From NCBI GenBank assembly GCA_024663395.1, contig JANFAH010000004.1, positions 2,976,001-3,040,000 of the forward strand: 64,000 nucleotides of DNA, read 5' to 3'. This DNA is from Pisolithus tinctorius (Eukaryota; Basidiomycota; Agaricomycetes; Boletales; Pisolithaceae). The notes under the pieces were generated by a model. That model saw only the letters and a program-made list of their open reading frames with translations. It ran no database searches and was not told the origin of the DNA. The translations under genes were made by a program, and so were the position numbers. Of the stretch, positions 12,301 to 23,990 are shown in pieces (position 1 is the first letter of the stretch; every line of letters starts with the position of its first letter).

Positions 12301-13042
12301 GGCACGAGTACTCTTCTTTGCGAAGTTTGGTTCCAACGCGACAGTACGAATGGGGCGTTTCATGTCAAACATGTAGGACTCCTGTGTTGACAGTGATTGA
12401 ATCACCACCTGTCCTGGAACTAGTCAGGAGATGCACAGATATCATATTTGTTTGACTCACCATCAATAGAAGCAGTGGCGACGAAGTCTGCCGTGTTGTC
12501 CATTTCCATATCACTAATCGACGCCTGATGAGGCTTATATGATTTGATACGTTTACCGGTCATGTCAAGGACGTGCACAATCCCACTATGAGTACCGACG
12601 GCCTAAGAGATTCGTCAACAAAGCTACGTTTATAACTCCATGGAGAACAACACACAATGAGTTTGTTTGAGACTGAAATTGCTGAAATCGAATCTTTCCT
12701 GAGAAGATCATTGATAGGACCACTCATTCTCTCGTATTTCAAAGTAGGTTCTTCATCGTCATCGTCATCTTCTTCATCCTCCTCGTTCTCTCCGTCGTCT
12801 TCATCCTCTCCATGGGCACTCTTGCCGACCCCATTCCCAGTTGATCCTACGGTGCAATCCTCGACATTCTCCTCACCATCTTCACTGTCATCTTCCGTGT
12901 CCCTCTCGTGTTCCTCCTCGTCAGTACTAACCACGCTTGCGATCGCGTGACCACTCGGGGCGTGAAGGAGAGAATCCGTTGCGTCGCCCAAAGAAGCCCC
13001 ATGCCCAATAGACAAAGCGTTAGACGTTTCCGAGGTCATCAT
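9315..13042 (-). CDS. VPS41: Vps41, HOPS vacuolar tethering subunit
   Basis: Vps41 is the HOPS subunit that tethers late endosomes and AP-3 vesicles to the vacuole. The reading starts at 13,042 with MMTSETSNAL and runs through a long acidic stretch (Glu/Asp-rich, about 12,770-12,900) into PTLKYERMSGPINDLL, the conserved Vps41 N-terminus. The beta-propeller exons include HSGEGPIWNVRWRSHLIAWAN (about 12,160-12,220) and the long exon at 11,292-12,065. That exon ends in the helical region with KDHIAWLVERQRYEEALDEAE. CHCR-type helical exons continue through 9,740-11,060. A C-terminal RING-H2 follows: CPLC, CRHIVHASC, then CPVC in a tiny last exon ending at 9,315. The final splice is off by one base in my reading: a consensus donor beside 9,441 does not bring the CPVC exon into frame with a canonical acceptor. 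It may use an unusual site or carry a small lesion. Confidence 0.88.
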
Positions 13043-13233
13043 GCCAACATACCGGAGGGCTTGCAGTTGCCGGTGTGGTTGGACTTCTACTCTGGCGTAC
13101 TTTATTTGTCCTTGTTTTGACAAGTCAGTCCAGATTAGTTCACCAGCGTACGTACAAGCCATTCTCCACACTCGTACGGGTTCCGGTGCACTTGGATCTT
13201 TCAGTTTATCTTTGACCTGGGTCTGACGCTGTG
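13043..13233. promoter_or_regulatory. Shared VPS41/HDAC divergent promoter
   Basis: Only 191 bp separates the proposed start codons of VPS41 (minus, 13,042) and the histone deacetylase (plus, 13,234). Core promoters of both genes must lie here or inside the 5' exons. I see no strong TATA box. The extent depends on both start choices. Confidence 0.5.
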
Positions 13234-15141
13234 ATGTCCAAAAGGCGAGTGACATATTACTACGACGGTGTGTGTATAGCATAAAGTTACTCCAGTGTCT
13301 AGTACTGACTACGGGCAGCTGACGTCGGCGCGTTTACATATGGACTCGGCCATCCAATGAAGCCTCACAGGATACGGATCACTCACGACCTTGTTTCTGC
13401 CTACGGCATGCTCGGGAAGATGCAGGTTTTAGTGAGTATGTCTGGTCTCAAAAACTGGTCTCATATGCCAACGGTCTGTCACTGTCCAGCGCCCAAAACG
13501 CGCTACCCCAGAATCTATGACCGCGTTCCATACGGACGAGTACATCCACTTCTTAAACCGTGTTGTGCCCGAAACTGCAGAGGAACTTACATTCCATGGG
13601 ACACGCTGTGAGTTGTTTCTCCATGTCTAGATTGACCTTGTCCTAACTGACGGCGCGTGCTTAGTTTTGGTAGGCGAAGACAATCCGGCGTTTGAGGGCG
13701 TCTTCGAATTCTGCTCAATATCGGCTGGTGGCTCAATAGGTTCGCACTTTCTTGCATCTGGAGCCAATTACTTGTCTTACCGAAGTCCCAGCTGCCGCTC
13801 AAAGCATTTCTTCTGGAGCATCTGACATCGCTATAAATTGGGCTGGCGGGTTACACCATGCCAAGAAGCGCGAAGCCTCAGGGTTTTGCTATATCAACGA
13901 CATCGTGCTGGGGATACTGGAGCTGTTGCGGTCGTATCCCCGCGTTTTATACATCGATATCGATTGCCACCATGGAGACGGCGTAGAGGAAGCGTTTTAC
14001 ACAACCGATCGGGTTATGACATGCTCATTTCATAAATTTGGAGAATACTTTCCGGGAACAGGTACCCAGGAAGACAAAGGGAAGGACAAGGGGAGGAATT
14101 ATACAATCAACGTGCCACTAAAAGATGGGATCACGGACGAGGCTTTCAAAAGCGTCTTCGAACCCGTGAGCCTTGTCGCCTCGTATTCTTGGCGCATCTT
14201 ATCCTGTCTTTAGGTGGTGTCCAAGATCATGGATGTTTATCGACCGAGTGCGGTCGCATTGCAGTGTGGTGCAGATTCCTTAGCTGGAGACAAACTGGGC
14301 TGCTTCAATATAACGATGCATGGTCATGCTAGTTGTGTCCAATTCCTGCGACAGTTTAATGTTCCTCTTATTCTTCTCGGTGGTGGTGGCTACACGGTCA
14401 AAAACGTTGCACGTACATGGACGTACGAAACTGCCTGTGCGCTGGGCATCGAAAAAGAGATAGATCCCAATTTACCCTGGAACGAGTACTTCGAATGGTT
14501 TGGGCCACGCTACCGCCTGGAAGTCCCGGAGAACAACATGGATGACTTGAATGTAAAAGATGGGTCGTTGGACAAAGTCAGGTATAATGCATTGCAACAG
14601 TTATCAGAGATTCCATGCGCCCCATCCGTTGGGATGCACGATGTACCGAGGGAATCTGTTGGTAAGCATCTCGGCTTGGAGGTCGACGCTGGCAGGGATG
14701 AGGATGGTGTGATGGATGACCTGGATCGTCGACTAACGCGTACGTTGCATTTGAGGGGAAAGGTACTGTGGCTAACTTGTCATTGCAGAGCATGCACGCT
14801 ATGTGTACAGGATGCAAGAGGCCGCTGCATCAGATCAGTCTGACGACGACAGATATGACTCGGATGCTTCATCACAGAAACGGCCTAGAAAACGAATGAG
14901 CATTATCACGAATCGCTACCTTGACGTTGACGCCAGAAAGACCGCTCCCCCACGACGGTTTTTCAGAAGCGCAACGAAGTGGGATGATATTGGCTGTCGT
15001 ATCGGGCTTGTGGGAGAGCCAGTTCTTCAGAACGGAACCAGGCATGGCGGTTTACCTGCGCTGATGGAAAGCGGCGGGCGGGGTACACCTGCAGTCGAGA
15101 TGAATATGGATGAGGATTGGGAAGACGAGGCATCTGTGTAG
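13234..15141 (+). CDS. Class I histone deacetylase (Rpd3/Hos2 type)
   Basis: This is a zinc-dependent lysine deacetylase, normally nuclear and part of a corepressor complex. Exon 1 starts [11 protein letters not shown] at 13,234. The intron ending in GGGCAG joins to [20 protein letters not shown]. Further exons read [34 protein letters not shown] and [17 protein letters not shown]. Catalytic landmarks are present: the His-His pair in GGLHHAKK, zinc ligands in [10 protein letters not shown], Asp in [11 protein letters not shown], and the catalytic Tyr in [11 protein letters not shown]. An intron at about 14,740-14,788 joins RRLT to [11 protein letters not shown]. The tail is Ser/Asp-rich and basic, then acidic ([11 protein letters not shown]). 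Motifs are mixed: DIAINWAGG is Hos2/HDAC3-like and EYFPGTG is Rpd3-like, so I do not choose between them. All junctions I checked keep frame. Confidence 0.92.
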
Positions 15142-16052
15142 TTTTTATCTCTTCATTTTTCATATGTACTTACCGCTGTTCCCGGTCTGTATCTGTATCC
15201 GTAGCAATGCATGCTAGCCCATTACATAATCAGAGCGAACTCTGACACTCAGTGAACACTGCCTGAGGCGGCTGAAATCTGCATGCGGTTGTGGATGGGC
15301 TTGCCTAGTGTATAATGTGTACATTTCGTCGGAGGACAGTAGCAGGGGCAGCTCCCGCAGTCGCAGAGTGAGCACAAGACATAACACTGCTAACTGCTTA
15401 TGAGATCGAGCCACAGAGGGTACTTACTGTATGCTGTTTGAATGGAGTGCTCTAACTTGGAGAACGGCTGACTTCTCCGTGCATTCTCCAGCGTGACCGC
15501 CTTCCCTGAAGAGGGGTTGCGGGTTCCTACTTTGGATTCGTACTTACCATCGCGACCGACTCGACCTGGGTAGCTTGACATTTTTCCTGAATTTCCATCC
15601 CCGGTATTCTAGTTTGGTTTGGTTATACAAATGGCCTGACCTGACCTGTCAGATCTTTCAGATTAATAGATTCGGATGCAATAACGGCTTGAATAATACT
15701 GCCAGGACGCATCGATGCGTCACCGTCGGGGGGGAAACTCCCTCAGCAGTTTGTCTTGGATACCACGGAGTTTCTGGCATGAAAACTGCAACACTTTGAC
15801 TTTTATATCAAAGACAAGGTAAAGAAAGCATCGGAGGTGGATTGCTGTAACGCGTGCTCCGGCTGGTCCTGTGTATTAACATGTCTCATAAGGTTATTCC
15901 ACGTCGACTGTCACGATCAGTGGACTGTCGAAAATCTCCGCCCATGTGGGACCGCCCTGTCTCAACAGGTATGTAGTAAGTATTCTCGACAGACTTTACA
16001 TAAATTAATTTTGATCTCTCTGCATCGACCACAAGTCCCCACCTCGCACACC
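15142..16052. other. Intergenic, no gene seen
   Basis: This separates the deacetylase from the first DUF6533 gene. Short frames occur but show no domain, coding bias or splice logic. The last 100 bases are the probable 5' leader of the gene starting at 16,053. Confidence 0.5.
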
Positions 16053-17991
16053 ATGACCACCGTATCGGAAGAAGAACTTCAAGCACTGTACACCAGCCTC
16101 TACCAGATTCGTCTTGTCAATTATGTTACGCGTAATGAAACTGGTCCTCACCCGATCGACTAGTACTCACTTCTCCTCTGACGTAGTATCTTGCATAGCG
16201 TTCCTCGTCCATGACATCTTAACTAACCTCGACAAAGAGGTCTGCCACATTACGTCCTAATCGGCAACCTTCGCGTGCTGAAGTAGCAACTTCCACAGAT
16301 TCCCTTCATCTGGCGGTATTACCACAACACAGATGAGACGTTTGTTTGCTGGCACCGCAAACTGCGTCGAATGCTGGTTCAAGGCCTCTTCATATTCGGT
16401 CGTTACTACGCTATTCTTTACCTCGTGTAAGTCACCCGATCCTAGCAGCTACCTCATACTTACAACTCGCACAGTGCGTTTTTCGCTGGTATGGCATTTT
16501 CTTCCTCGTTTGTCCCACTATTCAACGGCATTCCAGTTTACAACCACCAGGGCTTCTCTATACCTGTAAGAAAATGGTCAAGCTTTCTGTTTCTCACTGG
16601 CTGATGTTATCCTAGTTGTAGGCATTTATATGAGTTGATTTTGTACCGCTAACACTGACACTTTTCATCTATAGTTGCAAGGGCTTCTATTACTACACCA
16701 TTTTGTAAGCACTGAGGCATCTTTCTGCATAATTCACACACAACCCCTCATGTCTAGCGGTGGTGAAATACTGTACACAACACTTGTCAACGTTATCCTG
16801 GCAATGCGTCTGAACGTTTTGTTCCGAATATTTTATGGGATAGAGGGACTCCAAAAATACCAATTCTTCCTCGCCACTCTGGTCATCGGTGAGAGATGAT
16901 TCGTCCTATGTACATGTTCCTACTGATCCCCGCCAACTGTCACAGTTGAATTTTTGGTTCGTCATACCTTGCAACTGGGGCTCCCACATGCAAACTCACG
17001 GGATAACCCCTACGACCTCTAGGTTGAACTGGTTATAGGCATCTTGGTGGCTATATGGATTCAGGAGAAAGTTGTCGAACCACCCGCAGGAGTTCCTTGG
17101 CCGGGCTGCATGCTTAGTGAGAATCCAGGTGATGCATTGGTGCTCCCGAGCTGGTAGGAATTCTTAGTCATGCCACTTAGTATGTATAACTGATGAACCA
17201 GAAGGATCATAGCAATTCTGGTTGCGAGTTGGTCTTTTCCCTATCTATGGCCCATTAGAGATCTCACAGTGTTTGACTGTAGCAACACTCTTCGGATTCA
17301 CGCTACATCTGCTCTTCTCAAGCATGAGGTGGCGACTGAAGAGTTTCAGAGATCTCACGATCTCCAATATAAAAGAAGAGATTAAGAGCCTCCAGCCAAC
17401 AACACTAATGTTGATTAGAGATGGTATGTTGTTCTATATCCCGTAAGTGTGGCTCTTCCTATTCTCGTGATGAATGAAATGTCAAACACCATTACTTTGT
17501 TGACAGTATGTGTGGTATGTCCATAAATGTGTCATGCCCGAGTCTCAAGAGAACTAACTGCGAACAATTTTGGGCACAGCGATGTTACTTGCCTCGGTTG
17601 TAGTCGACGCAATTGACCATAACTTTCTCTCGCTCGTCACTTCTCCGTACGTCACCTTTCTCTCTTAGTCTAGGATCCCACTTTACATTGCCGGTACAGG
17701 ATAGTTATGGTGTTATACTCCTTCTGCGTAAGTAAAATGAGAAAATTCGCTTCATAAACTGACCAAAGTGCTGACCGAACGGGGACTAGTCCTCGCGATT
17801 CATCATTCACACCCGAGAATGTATTGCCAAATCGGCTGGCCGCTGTCAAGTCGAGGCTGTCGAACAACTACACCTATCAACATTGTCTCACGGTCACCGA
17901 TGACATTGAACGGCTCGCCAATGTTTGCATGGATGTGCGTGGGGCTGATAGGTGTGCCGTTGTTCTCCAGTCACACTTGTGCATATTATAG
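16053..17991 (+). CDS. DUF6533-type membrane protein, copy A
   Basis: This is a predicted seven-helix membrane protein of the basidiomycete DUF6533 group; function unknown. Exon 1 reads MTTVSEEELQALYTSLYQIR and splices near 16,132. The second exon, IAFLVHDILTNLDKE (about 16,190-16,240), is the DUF6533 core. Next come WRYYHNTDETFVCWHRKL, a membrane exon LFNGIPVYNHQGFS, LRLNVLFRIFYGIEGLQKYQ-like sequence (about 16,800-16,870), and VIGILVAIWIQEKVVEPP. The conserved cytoplasmic block MRWRLKSFRDLTISNIKEE leads into LFYIP (about 17,320-17,442). It ends near HLCIL at 17,991. About eight introns are needed. Copies B and C match exon by exon and partly in introns, so all three are DNA-level duplicates. 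Copy A seems intact. Confidence 0.7.
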
Positions 17992-18039
17992 AGTACAATT
18001 GTGTCGGGTCAAGTGAAACGATGCCACCACTTGAATATG

Positions 18040-18130
18040 TGGGAAGTTGAGGGGGGTCCTGTAGAGGTTAGGTACTGACCTCACGGATACCTACCTAATC
18101 ATCTCATTTCAGTCTGGTATTCGTACTACA
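18040..18130. repeat. 3' flank of copy A shared, inverted, with copies B and C
   Basis: The sequence around GTTGAGGGGGGTCCTGTAGA, AGGTTAGG and ATCATCTCATTT is the reverse complement of the flank at about 19,460-19,540 and resembles 31,995-32,075. The A/B duplication therefore extends past the coding region on the 3' side, making a large inverted duplication centred at about 18.8 kb. Confidence 0.6.
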
Positions 18131-18249
18131 TACACGCTGTCCAGTGGTTGTGCGTGCTTTTCGTTTAAACGCACTTCGGTGTGTGTGTCATACGACAGCT
18201 AAGGTGGTATGTAGAATATAAGTGGTGATCGGTGACCGGTGAAAGATAA

Positions 18250-18350
18250 ACAAAGCCAACATATGAGTGGTGTTGACGTGTCGATGCGAAATCGAACCGT
18301 GGACTTCTCGACTACCCATGCCTGTTATGTATTCAAATAATCAGAATGCG
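18250..18350 (-). repeat. Dispersed repeat with tRNA B-box-like core, copy 1
   Basis: About 90 bp starting AAGCCAACATAT matches 25,090-25,188. Read on the minus strand it contains GGTTCGATTTC, which fits the pol III box B consensus GGTTCGANTCC well. An A-box-like GGTAGTCGAG lies too close (about 20 nt) for a normal tRNA, and no cloverleaf closes. It may be a tRNA-derived SINE fragment; two copies with short indels support mobility. Confidence 0.4.
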
Positions 18351-18575
18351 AGGGCAAATAATCCACTGGGAGATGATTGCTAGATAGTCTCTGGCGACAG
18401 CGTGATCTTCTCTGCAGACAAACCAGGTAAAACTCAAATAAACTGGAGAACGTGTTGTTTTTGATGCCGCGCTCTCCAGAACGAAGCCTAGCTTATTCAC
18501 ACGAATCTCCTATGGGGAGAATACAGTTTGCAGATGCTTAGTACCCCTATAAGGACTTATGGCCTTTATCAGGGA

Positions 18576-19051
18576 CATCAGGAAAATAACACATTACTAT
18601 TTTTGACTTTTTGTGACTAATGTGACTTTTTGGGAAGGAATCTACTATCATTACCCATGTCCTGCAGGCATGGCTGCACTGTTCTTGCTGATTTTGGTCT
18701 TGTTCAAACCACCTAATTCATAGCTTTCAGTAGATACCACATACATTCAAATTGATGGAGGTTCCAAAGAGATATTGTGATTTTTCTCTCAGACAGTGTG
18801 CATCACACTAATGGCTCAATATCTCTGAATTTTCTGACATTTTCTAGTCTTCTTGGCTTAGATATATCATCACTTAGTTGTCTCAATAGATTCTGTTCTC
18901 TTTTCATTCTTCAAAATGCTGTATATGGTCAAAAAAAAAGTACAGATAGTAGGTTCCTTCCCAAAAAGTCACAAATAGTCACAATAGTCACAAAAAAGTC
19001 AAAAAAAAGTCACAAAAAGGTCAAAAATAGTAAAGTGTTAATTTCCTGATG
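18576..19051. mobile_element. MITE-like TIR element, CATCAGG family, member 1
   Basis: The 476-bp segment begins CATCAGGAAAATAACAC and ends as its near reverse complement, GTGTTAATTTCCTGATG. The arms extend for about 75-110 bp and contain repeated TGACTTTTTGTGAC motifs. There is no transposase frame. GA flanks both ends, a possible 2-bp target duplication. A second element with the same termini is at 31,747-31,938. Confidence 0.7.
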
Positions 19052-19129
19052 GAGTTACAAGGTTTCTGACATTTTGCTGATGACTTGGTCTTGTCGTTCA
19101 GTCCACAAATTTCACCTTAACCTCTACTT

Positions 19130-21490
19130 GCCACCGGGTCAAAATGGGCCATTGAAGTGATCGAGCCCGACTCCTAGGCTCCCCTCCACCCTCTGTGAGG
19201 TTCATGATCAGCAGCTGCATCCAAATGTGCATATATATGGCGCACAGTGTGTTACCTTGAGCATGCCATCCCTGGCGCAATAGTTCCAGAAGACCGCACG
19301 AGCCGCACTTGACCACCTCTCCTAGCTCGCTAATGATAGCTGGACTGTTTTCATGATGCATGCAAATATTTGGCTATCGTGTCACATACACCGAAGTGTG
19401 TTTAATCAAAAGCATGTACAACCTCTGAACAGCACGTATAGTACGAGTGCCAGACCAAAATGAGATGATTAAGTAAATATCCGTTAGATCAATGCCTAAC
19501 CTCTACAGGATCGTCCTCAACTTCCTATAGATCCAAGCGGTCATATCATTTCACTTGACCCAATACAACCATACTCTATAATATGCAAACGGCCGAGTGG
19601 AGAACAATGACACATTTGCCAGCCCCACGCACATACCCAGCGAGCCGCACAATGTCATCGGCAAGGGTCAGATAAGGTTGATAGGTCCAGGTCCTCAACT
19701 TGCCAGCGGTTGGTCGATATGGCAATAGATTCCCGGGTGTGAATGATGAATCGCGAAGACTGGTCCCGTTCGGTCAGTGGTCAGCTCATGAAGTAAATTC
19801 ATTCTGCTCGCTACTTACGTAGAAGGATGATAACGCCATAAATAACCTGGACCGGCAACGCAAAGTTGGATTCATGGCTGAGAGGAGAAAAAGGTGACAT
19901 ACGGGGAGGTGACGAGTGAGAGAAAGTTATGGAAGACTGAGTTGGCCGCAATTGAGGTAACCAACATCACTATGCCCAAAATTGTGGCCAGTTAGTTCTC
20001 CTTTGAAGCTCATGACACGCTCATAGACATACCAAACATACTGTCAGCATAAATAGTAGTGTTTGACACTCTTCATTCATTACGAAAATAAGAGGAGCTA
20101 CACTTACGGGATGTAGAACAGCACAGCATCTCTCACCAGTATTTGTGAGATTGGCTGGAGGCTCTCAATCTCTTCTCTGATACTGGAGATCGTGAAATCT
20201 CTGAAGCTCCTAAGCCGCCGCCTCATGCTTGAGAAGACCAGATGTAGCGTGCATCCAAAGAGAGCCGCTACAGAAGCATGAGATCTCCAATGGGCCATAG
20301 GTAGGGAAAGGACCAACTTGCAACCAGAATTGCTATGATCCTTGTAGTTCATCAGTCATACATATTAAGTGGCATGACTGCGAAGAACTCCTACCAGGTC
20401 GGGAGCACCAGTGCATCACCTGGATTCTCACTAAGCACGCAGCCTGGCCAAGGAACTCCTGCAGGTGGCTCGACAACTCGGTCCCGAACCCATATAGCTG
20501 ATAAAATGCTCATTATCAGTTCAACCTAAAGGCCAAGGGTTACTCCATGAGTCCACGCGCCGGAGTTTCAGTGACGAACCAAATATTCAACTATGTCCAT
20601 TGGTGGTGATCAGTGGGAGCAGGTACACAGGACGAATCATCTCTCACAGCTGACCACACCGGCAAGGAAGAATTGGTACTTTTGGAGCCCCTCTACCCCA
20701 TAGAAGGTTCGATAGAAAACGCTCAGACGCATCACCACGATGACGTTGACAAGCGTTGTGTACAATATTCCACCGACACTAGGCATGAAGATTTGTGAGT
20801 GAATTATGCACGGAGATGTCTCAGTGCTCACAAAATGGTATAGTAATAGAAGCCCCTGCAACTATAGATGAAAACAGTCAGTGTCTGCAATGCAAAACCC
20901 ATATAAATGCCTACAACTGGGATGACGTCAGCCAACGAGGGACGAAAAGCTTGATCATTTGCTTACAGGTACAGAGAAGCTTTCGTGGTTGTAAACTGGA
21001 ACGCTATTGGACAGTAGAACAAACGAGGAAGAAAATGTCATACCGGCGAAGTACACACTGGGCGAAGTGTGAACATGGAATAACTGCTAGGATCGGGTGA
21101 CTTACATGAGGTAAAAAAGACCGTAGTAACGACTGAATATACAAACGCCTTGAATTACCATTCGACGCAGCCTGCGGTTCCAGGGAACAAATGCGTATGG
21201 CTCATCTGCGTTATGGTAGTACCGCCAGATGAAGGAAATCTGCAAAAAAGATGTCACCTCAGCATGCGAGAGTTGTCGATTGGGATGTAGTGTGGCAGAC
21301 CTCTTTGTCGAGGTTAGTTAAGATGTCATAGGCAAGGAGCGTTGCAGAAGATACTATGTCAGGGGAGAAGTGAGTACTATGTCGATCGGATGAAGACCAG
21401 TTTCATTACGCGTAACATAATTGACGAGACGAATCTGGTAGAGGGTGGTGTACACGACTTGGAGTTCCTGTTCCGGTACGGTGGACATGG
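19130..21490. repeat. Segmental duplication, left copy (pairs with 31.5-34.0 kb)
   Basis: This block, including DUF6533 copy B and about 450 bp of its 3' flank, is repeated in the same orientation at 31,488-34,012. The flank match begins with GGTCAAAATGGGCC, then AAGTGATCGAGCCC. The genes match through exons and introns. The right copy carries an extra 192-bp MITE at a position that is empty here. Confidence 0.8.
19576..21488 (-). CDS. DUF6533-type membrane protein, copy B
   Basis: This is an inverted paralogue of copy A. Start at 21,488 gives MSTVPEQELQVVYTTLYQIR, the same exon-1 layout as copy A, with a donor (GTAATGAAAC) at the same place. The exon near 20,637-20,860 encodes SVFYRTFYGVEGLQKYQFF. 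The exon near 20,104-20,260 encodes RRRLRSFRDFTISSIREE and ends LFYIP. The stop homologous to copy A is at 19,576-19,578. I saw no frame-breaking lesion in the exons I followed, but not every intron was solved. Function is unknown; the pairing with copy A makes a large inverted duplication. Confidence 0.6.
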
Positions 21491-22321
21491 TGCCGGACGG
21501 AGACCTGTGGTCGATGCGTAGAAATGAAAATTACTTTTTAAGATCTGTTGGGCGCCCATGCGTACTCTACTGTGCATGTGGTGAATCAGGGCAGCCCACA
21601 GGGGCGAAGAGTTTCGAGCACCGATCGTCGCTATCCATTTAGCCGCAATCATGACAGTCCACAATGTTACATAATGCACGGGTATATTAACGCTGCTGAT
21701 ACGATCGTGCGACAGGTAATGCACAATTTTTACAAAACTTGGAATAACTACACAACTACAACATTTCATGTGCTCGGTCTTGAACAATATAATAGATGCA
21801 GGTCCTAGCTACAAGCCCGTGCAAAAAACACAACAAAATACACTAAATTGCGCGTATAAGTGAGCCCCGAAAATGACAGGTCAAAAAGTATAGGTGTGTC
21901 ACACCACTCTCCTTAAAATTTCCATGCTACGAGCTACCACAATCTACTCTTTTCTTATTAAAGTACAGTATCTAGTCGAATCGACCTCTGGCAATGTGTC
22001 TGCAATGTTATATTGCGAATATCTTGGGTGCCATTACCTGTCCAATGTGCATTGCTCGTCACATGATAGTAGTATCATGTAGTCAAAACCAACTGCTGAG
22101 TAAATTTCCCTTCCGACGTCATGGCAGCACATCCTCCATGCCCCATACCACCTGGCAGAATCATTCAACCATTATTGTGTCTGAGTCTGGAAGATCTGAT
22201 CGGGACAGACCAAAACTTGCACAGCCAAACCAAACACTAGAGCGCCAATGGAAACTCAGGGAAATATAATCTATCCTATCTGAGGTGTGCTCAATTCCAA
22301 AGCTATAGTTCGTAGTTCAAG
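21489..22321. other. Unassigned, upstream of copy B
   Basis: This AT-rich stretch includes the probable promoter of copy B near 21,490-21,800. I see no gene or repeat with support in the rest. Confidence 0.4.
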
Positions 22322-22831
22322 TCAGTTCGCCAGGTCTCTGTCATTGTCATTGTAACCCTGACATGGTGCCCAAAAGTAAGTTGGTGGAAAACATTGTGAG
22401 TGTTTTAAGTCCAAGTAGCACCATTTGGATGTCGGACTACTACACTCAAGATGAACTACATGATCACTACAGCACACAAGGGCCCTGAACTCGCTGTGGA
22501 AGTCTCTATCTGGCCAGCTCAAAGCCATTGAAAAGAACACTTCACATTTCTTCCACTGATTGTAGTGGCCTCGTAAGTTGTCTAACAGCAAGCTTGAGAG
22601 TCCAAGCTGCATTTGCAATGATGAGAAGCGAGGCTGAGCTGAGCCACTAGCACAACCTCGGTCGTCCAAGTCATCCTCCCAGGCCTCGCTGATATTCCCG
22701 CACCGGTCAGAATATGAAATGGCGAGGGTCTGGTATGCAATAGCACTCGTTATCAGCAGGTTAGTAGTGTCCTGCACAGACAGCATGAGTGGCTGGATCT
22801 TGACCGACTCACTGTCGACAGGATGGAGCAC
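22322..22831 (-). CDS. Uncharacterised 169-residue frame
   Basis: An unbroken frame starts MLHPVDSESVKIQ and ends YNDNDRDLAN. It has eight cysteines, an acidic AWEDDLDDRG stretch and a CCSDHVVHLEC pair. I do not recognise a domain and see no homologue in the window. Because the region is otherwise gene-poor and the frame modest in length, it may be chance. Confidence 0.25.
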   Translation of the reverse strand: MLHPVDSESVKIQPLMLSVQDTTNLLITSAIAYQTLAISYSDRCGNISEAWEDDLDDRGCASGSAQPRFSSLQMQLGLSSLLLDNLRGHYNQWKKCEVFFSMALSWPDRDFHSEFRALVCCSDHVVHLECSSPTSKWCYLDLKHSQCFPPTYFWAPCQGYNDNDRDLAN

Positions 22832-23852
22832 TTACGACGATACGAGTAACAACAATGCGTTGCACTGGTCACCGAGATTGTTTTAATAACTCACATCACC
22901 ACACTAATATATTAACGGTCACTCATTTTTCCGCCTTACAGCACACGAACTGACTTGGATTCAGAAACTGCGAACCAGCTTTGGAAATGAGCAACTTATG
23001 CACGTGATTGATACGTGTAGAGACATCATGGCGTCTGACAAGCTCGTGAGTACTTTCGTTCATGTAACTTGCCCTCTTAGAAGCTAAAGCCCGAAAGGTA
23101 AAGATCAATGCTAAAGTATGGTTTGTGTTGGGAGCGGACACTATATTTTTTCTATGACTCATCTGTGATCACTCCGGATACCTTCGATATCAACCCTAGT
23201 ATGTATGCACACTAGACACCACGTGGAAAGGTCCGCAGGGGTGGAGCGAAAGTTGGCGTTTGGACAACAGGGTCGTATGGTAGGCAAGGCTTCAGTGACA
23301 CAGCTAACGCTTGAATAGGGAACATGGCAATTCGTGTGGCCACGCTTCTCTGTACTCAACTGACTTCCTACGAGGAGGACAAAGTATGTTTCAGATGACG
23401 TGGAACACGGCACGCGCGAAATCCGCCTACAGAAAGATTGTGACCTCGATGGAGAGAGGACGGCGGGGCGCATCTGCTGCTGGCCGCACCACTTACATAA
23501 CTAATACAATTGTCGCTTGAGCGATCCTTCTGCGTTTTCAATGAGTCGCGCGTTTGTCAGAATATGTTGTGTTGACAAGCGGATACAGTGGGGGTTGACC
23601 TGACTCGTCGGTTCGCTGCAAGCTTGATTTTGAACGTGCTCCACCATCGATTTGACAAAGTTCTATGCCTGGGACGACCACACTGAGTATGGTTCATTAA
23701 CTGTTGTACGTGTCATTTTCAAAGTCTCTGACATTGGAACCCAGCCCTCCGATGGACGTGTAGTCGTGCAGTTTGGGGAATGTTAGGGCTTTCGGGAGTT
23801 GAGACGGCAGTTCATGTCCGACGGCGACCGCGACCGCAGACCGCTTCGCTAT
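22832..23852. other. Unassigned stretch
   Basis: No gene, repeat or element boundary is supported here. Short frames on both strands have no recognisable content. Confidence 0.4.
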
Positions 23853-23990
23853 AAACAATGTTGATTAGTGATGGTGTGTTGATTGAATGAATTGAATGTT
23901 AAACACCACTACATATGCTGACAGCATGTTTGGTATGTCCATAAACGTGTCATGCATGTCATGCCCGAGCCTCAAGAGAACTATCCATGT
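23853..23990 (+). pseudogene. DUF6533 gene scrap (fourth copy)
   Basis: The sequence from ATGTTGATTAGTGATGGT through TTAAACACCACTAC, GGTATGTCCATAAA and CGAGCCTCAAGAGAACT matches copy A at about 17,407-17,556, across an exon end and the following intron. Only about 140 bp remains and no exon is complete, so this is a DNA-level fragment of a further duplication. Confidence 0.65.

Noticed and set aside
12657..12950. 97-codon serine-rich plus-strand frame
   Set aside because: It is the complement of the acidic stretch of VPS41.
18777..19049. 90-codon frame inside the 476-bp MITE
   Set aside because: Its Lys/Ser-rich tail comes from repeated AAAGTCACAAA words in the TIR; no transposase motif.
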